Positions 56,396 through 64,000 of a DNA stretch of 64,000 nucleotides are shown piece after piece. Every line of letters starts with the position of its first letter. The first letter of the stretch is position 1. The translations under genes were made by a program, and so were the position numbers. This DNA comes from Halorubrum sp. 2020YC2 (GTDB taxonomy: Archaea > Halobacteriota > Halobacteria > Halobacteriales > Haloferacaceae). The notes beneath the pieces are model-generated. The model ran no database searches, was not told the DNA's origin, and saw only the letters and a list, made by a program, of their open reading frames with translations. The stretch lies in assembly GCF_018623055.1 (NCBI RefSeq), contig NZ_CP076019.1:2999516-3063515 (forward strand). The letters are read 5' to 3'.

Positions 56396-57448
56396 GTGCC
56401 TCCCTCCGCCCGAACGCTCGCAATCTTCGCCCTCCTCGTCGTCGGTCTCGGACTCAGCTTCGCCTTCCACGCGACGGCCGGCGACACGCAGATCGCCTAC
56501 GAAGCGACGGCCGTCGAACCCGGCGAGGACCCGGCGCCGGTCGCGAATGCGGCGCGCAACGTCACCGACCTCGACGAGTGCCTCTCGGACACCGCCGACC
56601 GGAACCGGGAGCCGGTCCGGACCGCCGCCGCGACCGGGTCGTTCGAGGGGTCGCTCCCGCCGGAGTTGGACATCGCGCTCGACGGCGCCGACTCGCCGTA
56701 CGTCGCGTACGACGGGAGCTACTACGAGTGGTCGCTGTCGACGCGCGGCGACGCGACGAACGCGACGATCGAGATGCGGGAGACCGACCCCGAGACGGTG
56801 TTCGACGCGGTCTCGCGCCCCGCGGCCGCGGCGTCGCCCGGCGTGCGGACGGCCATCGAGGAAGGGACCGCGACGAACGCCTCCGTGCGGCCGGGACTGT
56901 ACCGGCAGGACGGGGCGTACTACGCCGTCGCGGTCGAAAGCGAGGCGGCGGTGTTCGCCCAGGTCGCGACCGCCGCCCTCGGATTCGCCCTCACGCCGGT
57001 CGGGCGCGGGTACACGGCGGTCGCGCTCGGCCTCCTCGCGTACCGCTACCGGGAGCCGACCCGCGAGCGCCTCCTCACCGCGCGTCGGGCCGCCGCGGTC
57101 GCCGCGCTCGCGCTCCCGGTCGCGCTCGTCGGCACCGCCGTATTCGAGACCGGGTCGCCCTCCCGGTTCGTCACCGGCCCCGCGAGCGCGGCGGTCGTCG
57201 CGACCGGCGTCGTCGCCGGCGTGCTCGTCGCCCGGCGGCGGTGGCTCGCGCTCGCCGGCGTGACGGTCGGCGTCGGACTGCTCGCCGCGGCGACGATCGC
57301 GGGCGCGCTCGGGGTCGTCGGGCTGGTGTTCGGGCCGCTCGCGGTGCTGTTCGGCGTCGTCACCGGTGTCGTGCCGTTCGGCTACGGCTACTGGTTCGCG
57401 CGGCCCGCGCCGGGGGAGTCGGCCGGGCAGGCCGAGGCGGACGGCTGA
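56396..57448 (+). CDS. Haloarchaeal membrane protein with extracellular domain
   Basis: A 350-residue protein with an N-terminal hydrophobic segment (AIFALLVVGLGLSFAFHATA), an extracytoplasmic domain of about 150 residues (with NAARNVTDLDECLSDT and SPYVAYDGSYYEWSLST) and five or more C-terminal helices ending FGYGYWFARPAPG. The GTG at 56396 is chosen because AACCTTAC about 25-32 bases upstream resembles a TATA box. No catalytic motif is evident. Possibly a sensor or a cell-envelope protein. Confidence 0.6.
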   Translation: MPPSARTLAIFALLVVGLGLSFAFHATAGDTQIAYEATAVEPGEDPAPVANAARNVTDLDECLSDTADRNREPVRTAAATGSFEGSLPPELDIALDGADSPYVAYDGSYYEWSLSTRGDATNATIEMRETDPETVFDAVSRPAAAASPGVRTAIEEGTATNASVRPGLYRQDGAYYAVAVESEAAVFAQVATAALGFALTPVGRGYTAVALGLLAYRYREPTRERLLTARRAAAVAALALPVALVGTAVFETGSPSRFVTGPASAAVVATGVVAGVLVARRRWLALAGVTVGVGLLAAATIAGALGVVGLVFGPLAVLFGVVTGVVPFGYGYWFARPAPGESAGQAEADG

Positions 57449-57648
57449 ATCGAAATCACCGCATATAACCGGTCTGCGCCGGTTTCAGGCGTGGCCTGAA
57501 CCCCCGTTCAACACCGCCCCGAACTCGTTCAGCCGGCGAAATACAAGGACCGTAGAGGTACTCGTGTCGGTATCTCCAGCACGGAGTTCGTCACTATGAC
57601 AGCGACACGCGCACGCTATCGATTCGTACAGTTGACGGAGGGACAGGT

Positions 57649-60600
57649 ATGACGCGGCCCCGAGTACGCGCGGCCGCGCTGGCCGCGATCATGCTCGCGT
57701 CGATGGTCGCGGTCGGCGCCGGGTTCGCGGGGAGTGCGGCCGCAGAAGATCACACGATTGTAGTCTCCGACGACCCCGGAGACGGCCAATACGCGTCGAT
57801 TCCGGCTGCCCTTGACGCAGCCGCACCCGGAGACACGATCTCCGTACAGGACGACCAAGTAATCACGTCCCCCGACAACAGAATTGTTGTCGATACGAAC
57901 GCATCCGGAGCGTCGCTTGAGGGTGTGAGCATCGTCGCTGACGGCGATGTAACCGTCCGGTACGAACAGCCGGACGAAGAAGCACCGGGCGTGAATCCGG
58001 GTTATCCCACCTTCGACGTACAAGCTGATAATGTGACGATTTCCGGGTTCACCATCGAACTTGATACGAACGACGTCTACGACGGTAGCGAGCGCAGCGC
58101 GCAAGCGATCAAGGTCGGAGGGTTCCAGGCTTCTGGTGGATCCGGCGTCGAAGTTACTGATAACAACATCTCCTTTGTGGGAGCGGATAACGACAAGATC
58201 GCCACTACTGGTGTCGGCCTTATTGACCCGAACGAAGGAGGCCAGCTTGCTGGCGCGACGGTGTCGGGCAACTCCATAGAGGTATTCAATACCGGTTTGT
58301 TCGCATTCACGACTGATGACGGCCTAACTGGCGATTTCGACGTTTCAGACAACGAATTCCAGAACAACGGGGTTCAGTACCTCGATAACTCCGAGCAGGT
58401 AGATGGAGGTGCTGTCTTCGAAAAAAACAGCTTCAACAAGGCCGCGTTCCCCAGTAATCCCGCAAATCTGGACGACGTAATCCACTCCTCAGTCCAGAGC
58501 GCTGTAGACAGCTCGCAGTCCGATGCGACCGTCATGGTCGACTCCGGCACGTACGCGGAGAACGTGACGGTCGACACCGGTGGGCTCTCTTTAGAAGGAC
58601 CGAACGCCGGAACTCCCGGTCACGACGGCGACCGTGAGTCCGAAGCGACGGTGGAGGGTCAGGTCGTCGTGTCGGCCGATAACGTCGTGTTCGACGGGTT
58701 TGACGTTTCCCCGCCGAACGCGAGTAGCAACCCCGGTGCCGAGGCTCTGCGAGTAAGCGATAGTACGGATAGCGTCATTGTTCGGAACAACGTTGTCCGT
58801 GACTTCAGTGAAGATGAGCTTCCGCAGTGGGAAGGCATAGACGGAATCAACGTCTTTGGGAATGACGCATCAGACGAAGTAAGTAACGTCACGGTCGCCG
58901 ACAACCTCGTTGAAAAAGTATCTGGCCGCTCCACCGACGGTGGTGCTGCCGGTATTTCCGTCCAAGGTAATGTTGAGGGTGCGGATATCAACGACAACGT
59001 CGTGCGCGACATTGGTCAGGAAGATACTGCTTGGGCGTTCGGAATCGTCGTGCGAGGGACCGAAAACCACGGTGAAACTCCTAGCGAAGTTGATGTCATC
59101 GAAAATAACATCGCAACTGTTCAGTCGAACCCCACTACTGACACGGCCGGTGTCGGTCTTGGTATCGAAAGTGGAGATGAAATCGCAGTCACCTTCGAGG
59201 ACAACACGCTGAGCAGTACCGAATATCTCTTAGAGGACAAGACAGCGACTGTCAATCTCACAGCCTTCGCTGACAGCAATACGCTTGACCGAGGAGTTCT
59301 GCTCGAAGAGGCACAAATCAGCGACGACACTCGAAATGTCGTCTTCAACAGCGTTCAGGACGGCTTGAACTCGGTCTCGGAAAACCAGACGATTTCGCTC
59401 TTACCTGGGACGTACGACAGTTCGGCCACCGTCGATACCGCGGGAGTGACGATCGAGGGACCGAACGCAGATCGAGACGGCAGTAGTGACACGCGGACTG
59501 CCGAGTCGATTATCTCCGGACAAGTCGACATCGATGCGCCAAACGTGACCGTCTCCGGGATTCAGGCATCTCCCGGTACCGAGACATTCGAAGACAAACC
59601 CGCTGCCGCAGTATACATCTCTGAGGGCGATGCTACCGTTGAGAACACGCGGGTGGCCGACTTCGGTGTCAACATTACCGAAATCGGTGTCAGTTCCGTT
59701 CAGGGGATCCATATCTACTCGGCAGACGCTGAATTGACCGACATCTCGGTCCGGAATAACGCCGTACACAATGTCAGTTACGACGGAAGCTCGCAGGCAC
59801 CGGAAGGTGGCTTCGGGGATGATTACGGGAACCTCTATGGAGTTCACGTACAGGGTGAGATTAGCGATGCGGTAGTCCGCGGCAACTCGCTGAGTAACCT
59901 CCACTCAGACGGATACGTTCTCGGAGCAGCCGTGAGTGGCACAGGTTCGAACCCGGAGGCGACCCCGGAGAGCGTCACAGTCGAACGGAACACGTTCGAG
60001 GACCTTTCCGCTGAAGGCGCTCCGGCGACCGCTTTCGTCGTGAGTAGTGACAGGGTGGATGTCAGTTCCCTCTCAATCTCCGGAAATACGTTCGAAACTC
60101 CTATCGCGGTGGCTAGTGGTGCCTCCGAGACCGTCAACGCCACGCTCAACTACTTCGGCAACACGACGCCCACCGTTCAGGGCGATGTCACCTACGACCC
60201 CTTCCTGACGGTCGAACCCGACGAGGTAGACGCCGACTCGCTCGACGAGACGACGCAGTTCGGGCACGACCTCGTCGTGCCCGCCGACGGCACGCCGCAC
60301 TCGGTCGCGTTCCCGGCGCCGGTGAACGACACCGTCACCGAGGTGTTCGGTGCGTTCAACGGCACCGTCTACGCGTACGACGGCGACGGCTGGGAGAGCG
60401 GCGGGGAGATAGCCGACCGGAACGTCGGCGCGCTTGACGCGTTCGTCGTCGAGGTCGACGAGGACGAGGCCGACCTCCGGGTCGTCTTCGAATACGCGAG
60501 TTCGGACGCCCAGTACCCGACGAGCGCGGACCTCGGAACGGGCTGGAACTTCGTCGGCGCGCCCGACTCCGGCACGTCGAACGAGGCGTTCGACGTCACG

Positions 60601-60813
60601 ACGACGGACATCGCGACCGTCTCGCACATCAACGCGGGCGCGGGGTCACAGCCCTACGGCGTGACCGCCACCGCGCCGTTCGCGACGAACCCGGACGACG
60701 TCAGCCCGTTCCAGGGCTACTGGGTGTTCGTGACCGACGACGGCGAACTCGGCGCGACGGTACCGGTCGGGCCGACGCAGTCGAACGAGGAAGGCGCGGT
60801 CGCGGGGAACTGA
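57649..60813 (+). CDS. Surface protein with NosD-like right-handed beta-helix, compositional mosaic
   Basis: A 1054-residue exported protein: signal peptide (residues 1-32, ending GSAAAED), then repeated parallel beta-helix coils visible as recurring DNxxVxNxxI-like patterns (VTDNNISFVGADN, VADNLVEKVSG, VIENNIATVQS, VERNTFEDLS) in about residues 60-820. A C-terminal beta-rich region (about residues 830-1040) contains VSPFQGYWVFVTDDGELG. No transmembrane anchor or PGF-CTERM is visible, so it may be held through other surface proteins. The middle (about 57740-60110) is far more AT-rich than the ends, a sign of recombination or transfer. GGAGGG lies 7 bases before the ATG. The next gene begins four bases after its stop. 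Confidence 0.78.
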   Translation: MTRPRVRAAALAAIMLASMVAVGAGFAGSAAAEDHTIVVSDDPGDGQYASIPAALDAAAPGDTISVQDDQVITSPDNRIVVDTNASGASLEGVSIVADGDVTVRYEQPDEEAPGVNPGYPTFDVQADNVTISGFTIELDTNDVYDGSERSAQAIKVGGFQASGGSGVEVTDNNISFVGADNDKIATTGVGLIDPNEGGQLAGATVSGNSIEVFNTGLFAFTTDDGLTGDFDVSDNEFQNNGVQYLDNSEQVDGGAVFEKNSFNKAAFPSNPANLDDVIHSSVQSAVDSSQSDATVMVDSGTYAENVTVDTGGLSLEGPNAGTPGHDGDRESEATVEGQVVVSADNVVFDGFDVSPPNASSNPGAEALRVSDSTDSVIVRNNVVRDFSEDELPQWEGIDGINVFGNDASDEVSNVTVADNLVEKVSGRSTDGGAAGISVQGNVEGADINDNVVRDIGQEDTAWAFGIVVRGTENHGETPSEVDVIENNIATVQSNPTTDTAGVGLGIESGDEIAVTFEDNTLSSTEYLLEDKTATVNLTAFADSNTLDRGVLLEEAQISDDTRNVVFNSVQDGLNSVSENQTISLLPGTYDSSATVDTAGVTIEGPNADRDGSSDTRTAESIISGQVDIDAPNVTVSGIQASPGTETFEDKPAAAVYISEGDATVENTRVADFGVNITEIGVSSVQGIHIYSADAELTDISVRNNAVHNVSYDGSSQAPEGGFGDDYGNLYGVHVQGEISDAVVRGNSLSNLHSDGYVLGAAVSGTGSNPEATPESVTVERNTFEDLSAEGAPATAFVVSSDRVDVSSLSISGNTFETPIAVASGASETVNATLNYFGNTTPTVQGDVTYDPFLTVEPDEVDADSLDETTQFGHDLVVPADGTPHSVAFPAPVNDTVTEVFGAFNGTVYAYDGDGWESGGEIADRNVGALDAFVVEVDEDEADLRVVFEYASSDAQYPTSADLGTGWNFVGAPDSGTSNEAFDVTTTDIATVSHINAGAGSQPYGVTATAPFATNPDDVSPFQGYWVFVTDDGELGATVPVGPTQSNEEGAVAGN

Positions 60814-60817
60814 CGCC

Positions 60818-62245
60818 ATGAACGTCCGACACCTGCTCGGGATCGCGGCGCTGACCGTGCTCGTCGCCGGCCTCGTCGCGAGCGGGGCGGCGGTCAGCGG
60901 CGCGGCAGCACAAGACGGTCCGCCGCAGACGCCCGCAGCATACTACGGCGAAGTCACGGCCGACGGCGAGCCGATTGACGGCGTCACCGTCGAGGCGGTC
61001 GTCGACGGCGAGGTCCGCGACGCGATCGAGACCGACGCCGGGGGGCGGTTCGGCGGGCCGGGCGCGTTCGACGAGAAGCTCACCGTCGAGGGGCCGGCCG
61101 ACGAGGTGTCGTTCCGCGTCGCCGGCTCGCAGGCCGGCACGGCGGGATGGGAGTCGGGCGCGAACGAGCGAGTCGACCTCTCGCTGGACGAGGCGCCGAC
61201 CCCGCCGGACGGGGGCGACGGCGACGAGACGCCCGACGACGACCCGACGACCGACCCCGGCGACGGCACCACCGACTCCGGCGACGGGGCCGACGGCGGC
61301 GACGGCACCGCACCGGGCGGCGCTCCCGGCGGCGCCGGCGGCGCACCCGGGGGCGACGCCGGTGACGACGCCCCCGGCGGCGAGGGATCCGGCGACGACC
61401 CGACCGACCCGCCGGCGGCAGAGGACGTCCTCGACCTGCCCGCGGGCGCGTCGACGACCGGTGCGGAGACCGCGACGGCCGCGGTCGACGAGGCGACCGG
61501 GACGAGCTCGGTGACGTTCACCGGGCAGACGTCGGTCGAGGGCATCACCTTCGACGGGGCGGTCGAGGGCGCGGTCGGCGTCGCAGAGTACGAGTCCGCG
61601 CCCGCGGCCGCGGGACCGCCGCCCGGCGCGTCGGTCTCGGTCGTCGAGATTTCGGTCCCGGAGTCCGCGACGGACGCGCCGGCGACGATCCGGACGCGCG
61701 TCTCCGCGGACCGGGTCGGGGCGACCGGCGCCGACCCCGAGGACCTCCGGCTCTCGCGGTTCGTCGACGGCGAGTGGCGGGGCCTGGAGACGACGCTCGT
61801 CGACGAGAGCGGTGACGCGGTCGTGTTGGAGGCCGAAACGCCCGGGTTCTCGTCGTTCGCCGTCTCGGCGGTGAGCGAGCCCGACGCGGCGATCACGGTG
61901 CCCGTCGAGACGCTCGACCCCGGCGAGACGGTGACGCTGTCGGGGCTCCGGTCCAGCGACGAGTACGGCGAGGTCGTCGCCTACGACTGGTCGGTCGACG
62001 GCGACGCCGCGACCGGCAGCACGACCGACGTGTCGTTCGCTTCCCCCGGCGAGTACGAGGTGACGCTCACGGTGACGAACGACGCGGGCGAGCGTGACAC
62101 CGCGACGGCGACGGTGGCGGTCGCCGCGGACGACGCCCCGGTCGAGGAGCCGGGACTGCTGTCCGCGCGCGCGCTCGGCGCCCTGGCCGTCGCGGTCGCG
62201 GCCGCGCTGGTCGCGGTCCTCGTCGTCCGCCGTTACGACCGCTGA
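60818..62245 (+). CDS. Surface protein with PGF-pre-PGF and PKD domains
   Basis: A 475-residue exported protein. Signal peptide (residues 1-31), a carboxypeptidase-regulatory-like domain (GEVTADGEPIDGVTVEAVVDG), a Gly/Asp/Pro-rich low-complexity linker (residues about 120-195), a PGF-pre-PGF domain (residues about 200-350, with GFSSFAVSAV at its end), a PKD domain (GETVTLSGLRSSDEYGEV, YDWSVDGD, FASPGEYEVTLTV), and a C-terminal helix ending VVRRYDR as anchor. It is a cell-surface protein, probably working with the beta-helix protein four bases upstream as an operon partner. No enzymatic motif. Confidence 0.82.
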   Translation: MNVRHLLGIAALTVLVAGLVASGAAVSGAAAQDGPPQTPAAYYGEVTADGEPIDGVTVEAVVDGEVRDAIETDAGGRFGGPGAFDEKLTVEGPADEVSFRVAGSQAGTAGWESGANERVDLSLDEAPTPPDGGDGDETPDDDPTTDPGDGTTDSGDGADGGDGTAPGGAPGGAGGAPGGDAGDDAPGGEGSGDDPTDPPAAEDVLDLPAGASTTGAETATAAVDEATGTSSVTFTGQTSVEGITFDGAVEGAVGVAEYESAPAAAGPPPGASVSVVEISVPESATDAPATIRTRVSADRVGATGADPEDLRLSRFVDGEWRGLETTLVDESGDAVVLEAETPGFSSFAVSAVSEPDAAITVPVETLDPGETVTLSGLRSSDEYGEVVAYDWSVDGDAATGSTTDVSFASPGEYEVTLTVTNDAGERDTATATVAVAADDAPVEEPGLLSARALGALAVAVAAALVAVLVVRRYDR

Positions 62246-62311
62246 CCCCGGCGCCGCGGCCCGTTTCGCGTACTCGGTTTCGAGTTGGCGAAAATACCCC
62301 CGCGTGAGGTA

Positions 62312-62321
62312 TCTTTATTTT
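62312..62321 (+). promoter_or_regulatory. Probable TATA box of the malyl-CoA lyase gene
   Basis: TCTTTATTTT, 28-37 bases before the ATG at 62349. A short TTTTC-ATA-GAAAA inverted repeat (62317-62329) lies between TATA and the start codon and might be an operator; evidence is weak. Confidence 0.5.
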
Positions 62322-62348
62322 CATAGAAAAGCGTGATAGATACGCTAT

Positions 62349-63260
62349 ATGACAGACGTGACCCTGCGTCGCACGCAGCTCGCGACGCCCGCGAGCGACG
62401 AGAAGATGATGCACTCAGCGGCCGACAGCGACGCCGACGAGGTGTTCCTCGACTTGGAGGACTCCGTGGCGCCGAACGCCAAGCCGGACGCCCGCGAGCC
62501 GCTCATCGAGGCCGCCCGCGAGGAGGACTGGAGCGACATGGTCCTCAGCTTCCGGATGAACGGCATCGACACGAAGTGGTGGTACGACGACGTGATCACC
62601 GTCGTCGGCGAGGCGGGCGAGTTCATCGACGACATCATCGTCCCGAAGGTGAAGTCCGCCAGCGACGTCCACACCGTCGAGAACCTGCTCGCGCAGGTCG
62701 AAGAGAACAACGGGCTGGAGGTCGGCGGCATCGGTCTCGAACCCCAGATCGAGGACGGCGAGGGGATCCACAACGTCCACGAGATCGCGCACGCCTCCGA
62801 CCGCCTCTCCTCGATCATCTTCGGGCCGGGCGACTACTCCGCGGCGATGGGGACGCCCGGACTCGACATCGGCCAGTTCCCGGAGTACCCGGGCCACTAC
62901 TGGCACCACGCGCTCTCCGAGTGTAACTCCGCCGCCAAGTCCGCCGGTCTGCCGTGTCTCGACGGGCCGTACGCGGACATCGAGGACCCGGAGGGGTTCC
63001 GCGAGTCCGCCGAGAACGCCAACATGATCGGCTGCGACGGCAAGTGGGCGATCCACCCCTCGCAGATCGAGATCGGCAACGAGGTGTTCGCGCCTGACCC
63101 CGAGACCGCCGAGCGCGCCAAGCGCATCGTCGACGCCTACGCCGAGGCGATGGAGGAGGGCAAAGGCGCCGTGAGCGTCGACGGGCAGATGGTCGACGAG
63201 GCGACCAACAAGATGGCGCAAGACATCGTCGAGACGGCCGAGGCCGCCGGGATCCTGTAG
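62349..63260 (+). CDS. mcl: L-malyl-CoA / beta-methylmalyl-CoA lyase family protein
   Basis: A 303-residue CitE-like TIM barrel: RRTQLATPASDEKM, EVFLDLEDSVAPNAKPDAR (metal-binding Glu/Asp), SFRMNGIDTKWWYDDV, IIVPKVKSA, IGLEPQIEDGEGI, FGPGDYSAAMG and GCDGKWAIHPSQIEI. The WWYDDV and GKWAIHP segments match malyl-CoA/beta-methylmalyl-CoA lyases rather than citrate lyase beta subunits. In the haloarchaeal methylaspartate cycle such an enzyme splits beta-methylmalyl-CoA to glyoxylate and propionyl-CoA. A CitE2-like malyl-CoA thioesterase role is the alternative. The rest of the cycle is not in the window. Confidence 0.82.
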   Translation: MTDVTLRRTQLATPASDEKMMHSAADSDADEVFLDLEDSVAPNAKPDAREPLIEAAREEDWSDMVLSFRMNGIDTKWWYDDVITVVGEAGEFIDDIIVPKVKSASDVHTVENLLAQVEENNGLEVGGIGLEPQIEDGEGIHNVHEIAHASDRLSSIIFGPGDYSAAMGTPGLDIGQFPEYPGHYWHHALSECNSAAKSAGLPCLDGPYADIEDPEGFRESAENANMIGCDGKWAIHPSQIEIGNEVFAPDPETAERAKRIVDAYAEAMEEGKGAVSVDGQMVDEATNKMAQDIVETAEAAGIL

Positions 63261-63364
63261 TCGGTCGACCGCGCGCCTCACCCGGTACCCTCCGACGCAC
63301 CGGTATTTTCGTCGAACGACTCTCGAAGCGGCTTCCCAGACCGCTCATCGCTCTACGGTCTCGT

Positions 63365-63733
63365 TTACAGCGGCTCGATCAGTTCGACCGCGTGCCCGTC
63401 GGGGTCTTTCACGAACGCGGTGCGCGCGCCGGCCTCGGGCTGGTCGCCCGGCTCCTTCACGACGCCGTGGTGGTCGATCGATTCGAACGCCGCGTCGACG
63501 TCGTCGACGCCGACGGCGACGTGGTCGTAGCGGTCGCCGTCGTCGCCCGGTTCCGCCCCCTCGGCGTCGGACAGCTGGAACTCGACGCCCGCGTCGTCGG
63601 CCACGTAGACGTTCCGCGTGTCGCCGTCGGCGGTCGTGAACTCCCACGAGCGCTCGAACCCGAGCTGCTCGACGTACCAGTCGGCGGCGCGGTCGGCGTC
63701 GGCCACGTTGAGGCAGGTGTGGAGAATCTCCAT
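63365..63733 (-). CDS. VOC (glyoxalase I-fold) family protein
   Basis: A 122-residue single-domain VOC protein: MEILHTCLNVADADRAADWYVEQLGF, VYVADDAGVEFQLSD, DHVAVGVDDVDAAFESI and the C-terminal AFVKDPDGHAVELIEPL. The metal-ligand positions expected for glyoxalase I (His near the start, a Glu, then the later His and Glu) appear to be present. A lactoylglutathione-lyase role is uncertain, since haloarchaea use gamma-glutamylcysteine; it could use another thiol adduct. TATA-like GGATTTATTATCC at about 63752-63764 is right for the ATG at 63733. Confidence 0.85.
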   Translation of the reverse strand: MEILHTCLNVADADRAADWYVEQLGFERSWEFTTADGDTRNVYVADDAGVEFQLSDAEGAEPGDDGDRYDHVAVGVDDVDAAFESIDHHGVVKEPGDQPEAGARTAFVKDPDGHAVELIEPL

Positions 63734-63858
63734 GCGCCGCGGTGTCGCGGAGGGATAATAAATCCTCGCGGCCCCGCGGCGTCGCGTTCGCGCGGCGTCG
63801 CGGTCTCCGCACCGGCCGCCGTCGCCTCCCCCGGCCGCAAATTTATCATTAACAAAGG

Positions 63859-63866
63859 TTTTATTC
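63859..63866 (+). promoter_or_regulatory. Probable TATA box of the truncated 63890 gene
   Basis: TTTTATTC, 24-31 bases before the ATG at 63890, in the AT-rich stretch 63840-63870. Confidence 0.5.
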
Positions 63867-63889
63867 TTTCTTCACCCCCGGCATATAGC

Positions 63890-64000
63890 ATGGCAACCGA
63901 ACCCACGTCGGGGAGTAGCACGCCGAACGGGGACGCGTCGGCGGCCGCGCTCGGTCACGACCGCCCGGACGTCCCCGCCTACCGCGCGCTCGCGGAGGAC
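63890..64000 (+). CDS. Truncated gene at window end, product unknown
   Basis: ATG at 63890 opens a frame that runs to the end of the window: MATEPTSGSSTPNGD then ASAAALGHDRPDVPAYRAL. Only 37 residues are visible, so the family cannot be named. The strong AT-rich promoter stretch (63840-63870) and the codon bias support a real gene. No identification is attempted. Confidence 0.6.
   Translation, partial: MATEPTSGSSTPNGDASAAALGHDRPDVPAYRALAED

Noticed and set aside
1..64000. tRNA and rRNA genes
   Set aside because: I inspected the intergenic stretches on both strands for cloverleaf-type sequences and rRNA and saw none.

Overview
The window is chromosomal DNA of a haloarchaeon, most likely Halorubrum or a close relative. 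The evidence is very high GC, an Asp/Glu-rich predicted proteome, AT-rich TATA boxes about 25-33 bases before start codons (leaderless or short-leader mRNAs), twin-arginine lipoproteins, four-base GTGA/ATGA gene overlaps, and family markers such as Sec61-beta, ribosomal protein L40e, A-type ATP synthase subunit D, DUF6276 and DUF5786 proteins and Bat-like PAS histidine kinases. The genus is inferred from overall resemblance; no search was run. I found no rRNA, tRNA or CRISPR array.

Region by region. 1-4.4 kb: two coupled exported acidic proteins, atpD and a small zinc protein. 4.8-13.3 kb: two membrane proteins, one with a SpoIIM domain, an Lhr-type helicase and a six-PAS histidine kinase. 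13.4-20.1 kb: kynureninase, a bacterial-type leucyl-tRNA synthetase and a large Tat lipoprotein. 20.3-25 kb: hisE-pdxT, Sec61-beta, thioredoxin, L40e, an MBL hydrolase, and adjacent predicted endonuclease dU and family-4 uracil-DNA glycosylase genes. 25.1-28.7 kb: phnDCE-type uptake genes and hisH. 28.7-41.7 kb: aldo/keto reductase, an ABC-2 exporter, a FolC-FolP fusion, a DHH phosphoesterase, thioredoxin reductase, threonine ammonia-lyase and a MATE exporter. 41.8-47.3 kb: a VapBC-like toxin-antitoxin pair with a clear operator, citramalate synthase, a cupin and an orphan Cas4-like nuclease. 47.3-57.4 kb: a type IV pilus-like ATPase/membrane pair, a second histidine kinase, two zinc alcohol dehydrogenases and membrane proteins. 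57.6-62.2 kb: a compositionally mosaic beta-helix surface protein followed by a PKD/PGF-pre-PGF surface protein. 62.3-64 kb: a malyl-CoA lyase family enzyme, a glyoxalase-fold protein and a truncated gene.

The signal that ordinary genes do not explain is a dispersed intergenic element of about 260-450 bp. There are five substantial copies (4411-4716, 31979-32240, 37938-38219, 46108-46567, 55591-55945) and one partial copy (22668-22770). Its C-rich strand has a TTATAA box exactly 39 bases before AAAGCCCC in four of the five substantial copies, a long stem with a C/C internal loop, an invariant core CACGCCTCCCCAGCCTCG, and then two hairpins whose arms differ between copies but stay complementary. 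In three copies the TTATAA/AAAGCCCC module is tandemly duplicated with a period of exactly 57 bp. This looks like a structured RNA family or a hairpin-rich non-autonomous element with built-in promoter-like modules. I do not recognise it as a named family.

Functional links: ilvA and cimA are two routes to 2-oxobutyrate for isoleucine; trxB and a thioredoxin form a disulfide system; hisE and hisH belong to histidine synthesis; endonuclease dU and the glycosylase both suggest repair of deaminated bases; the malyl-CoA lyase points to acetyl-CoA assimilation by the methylaspartate cycle.
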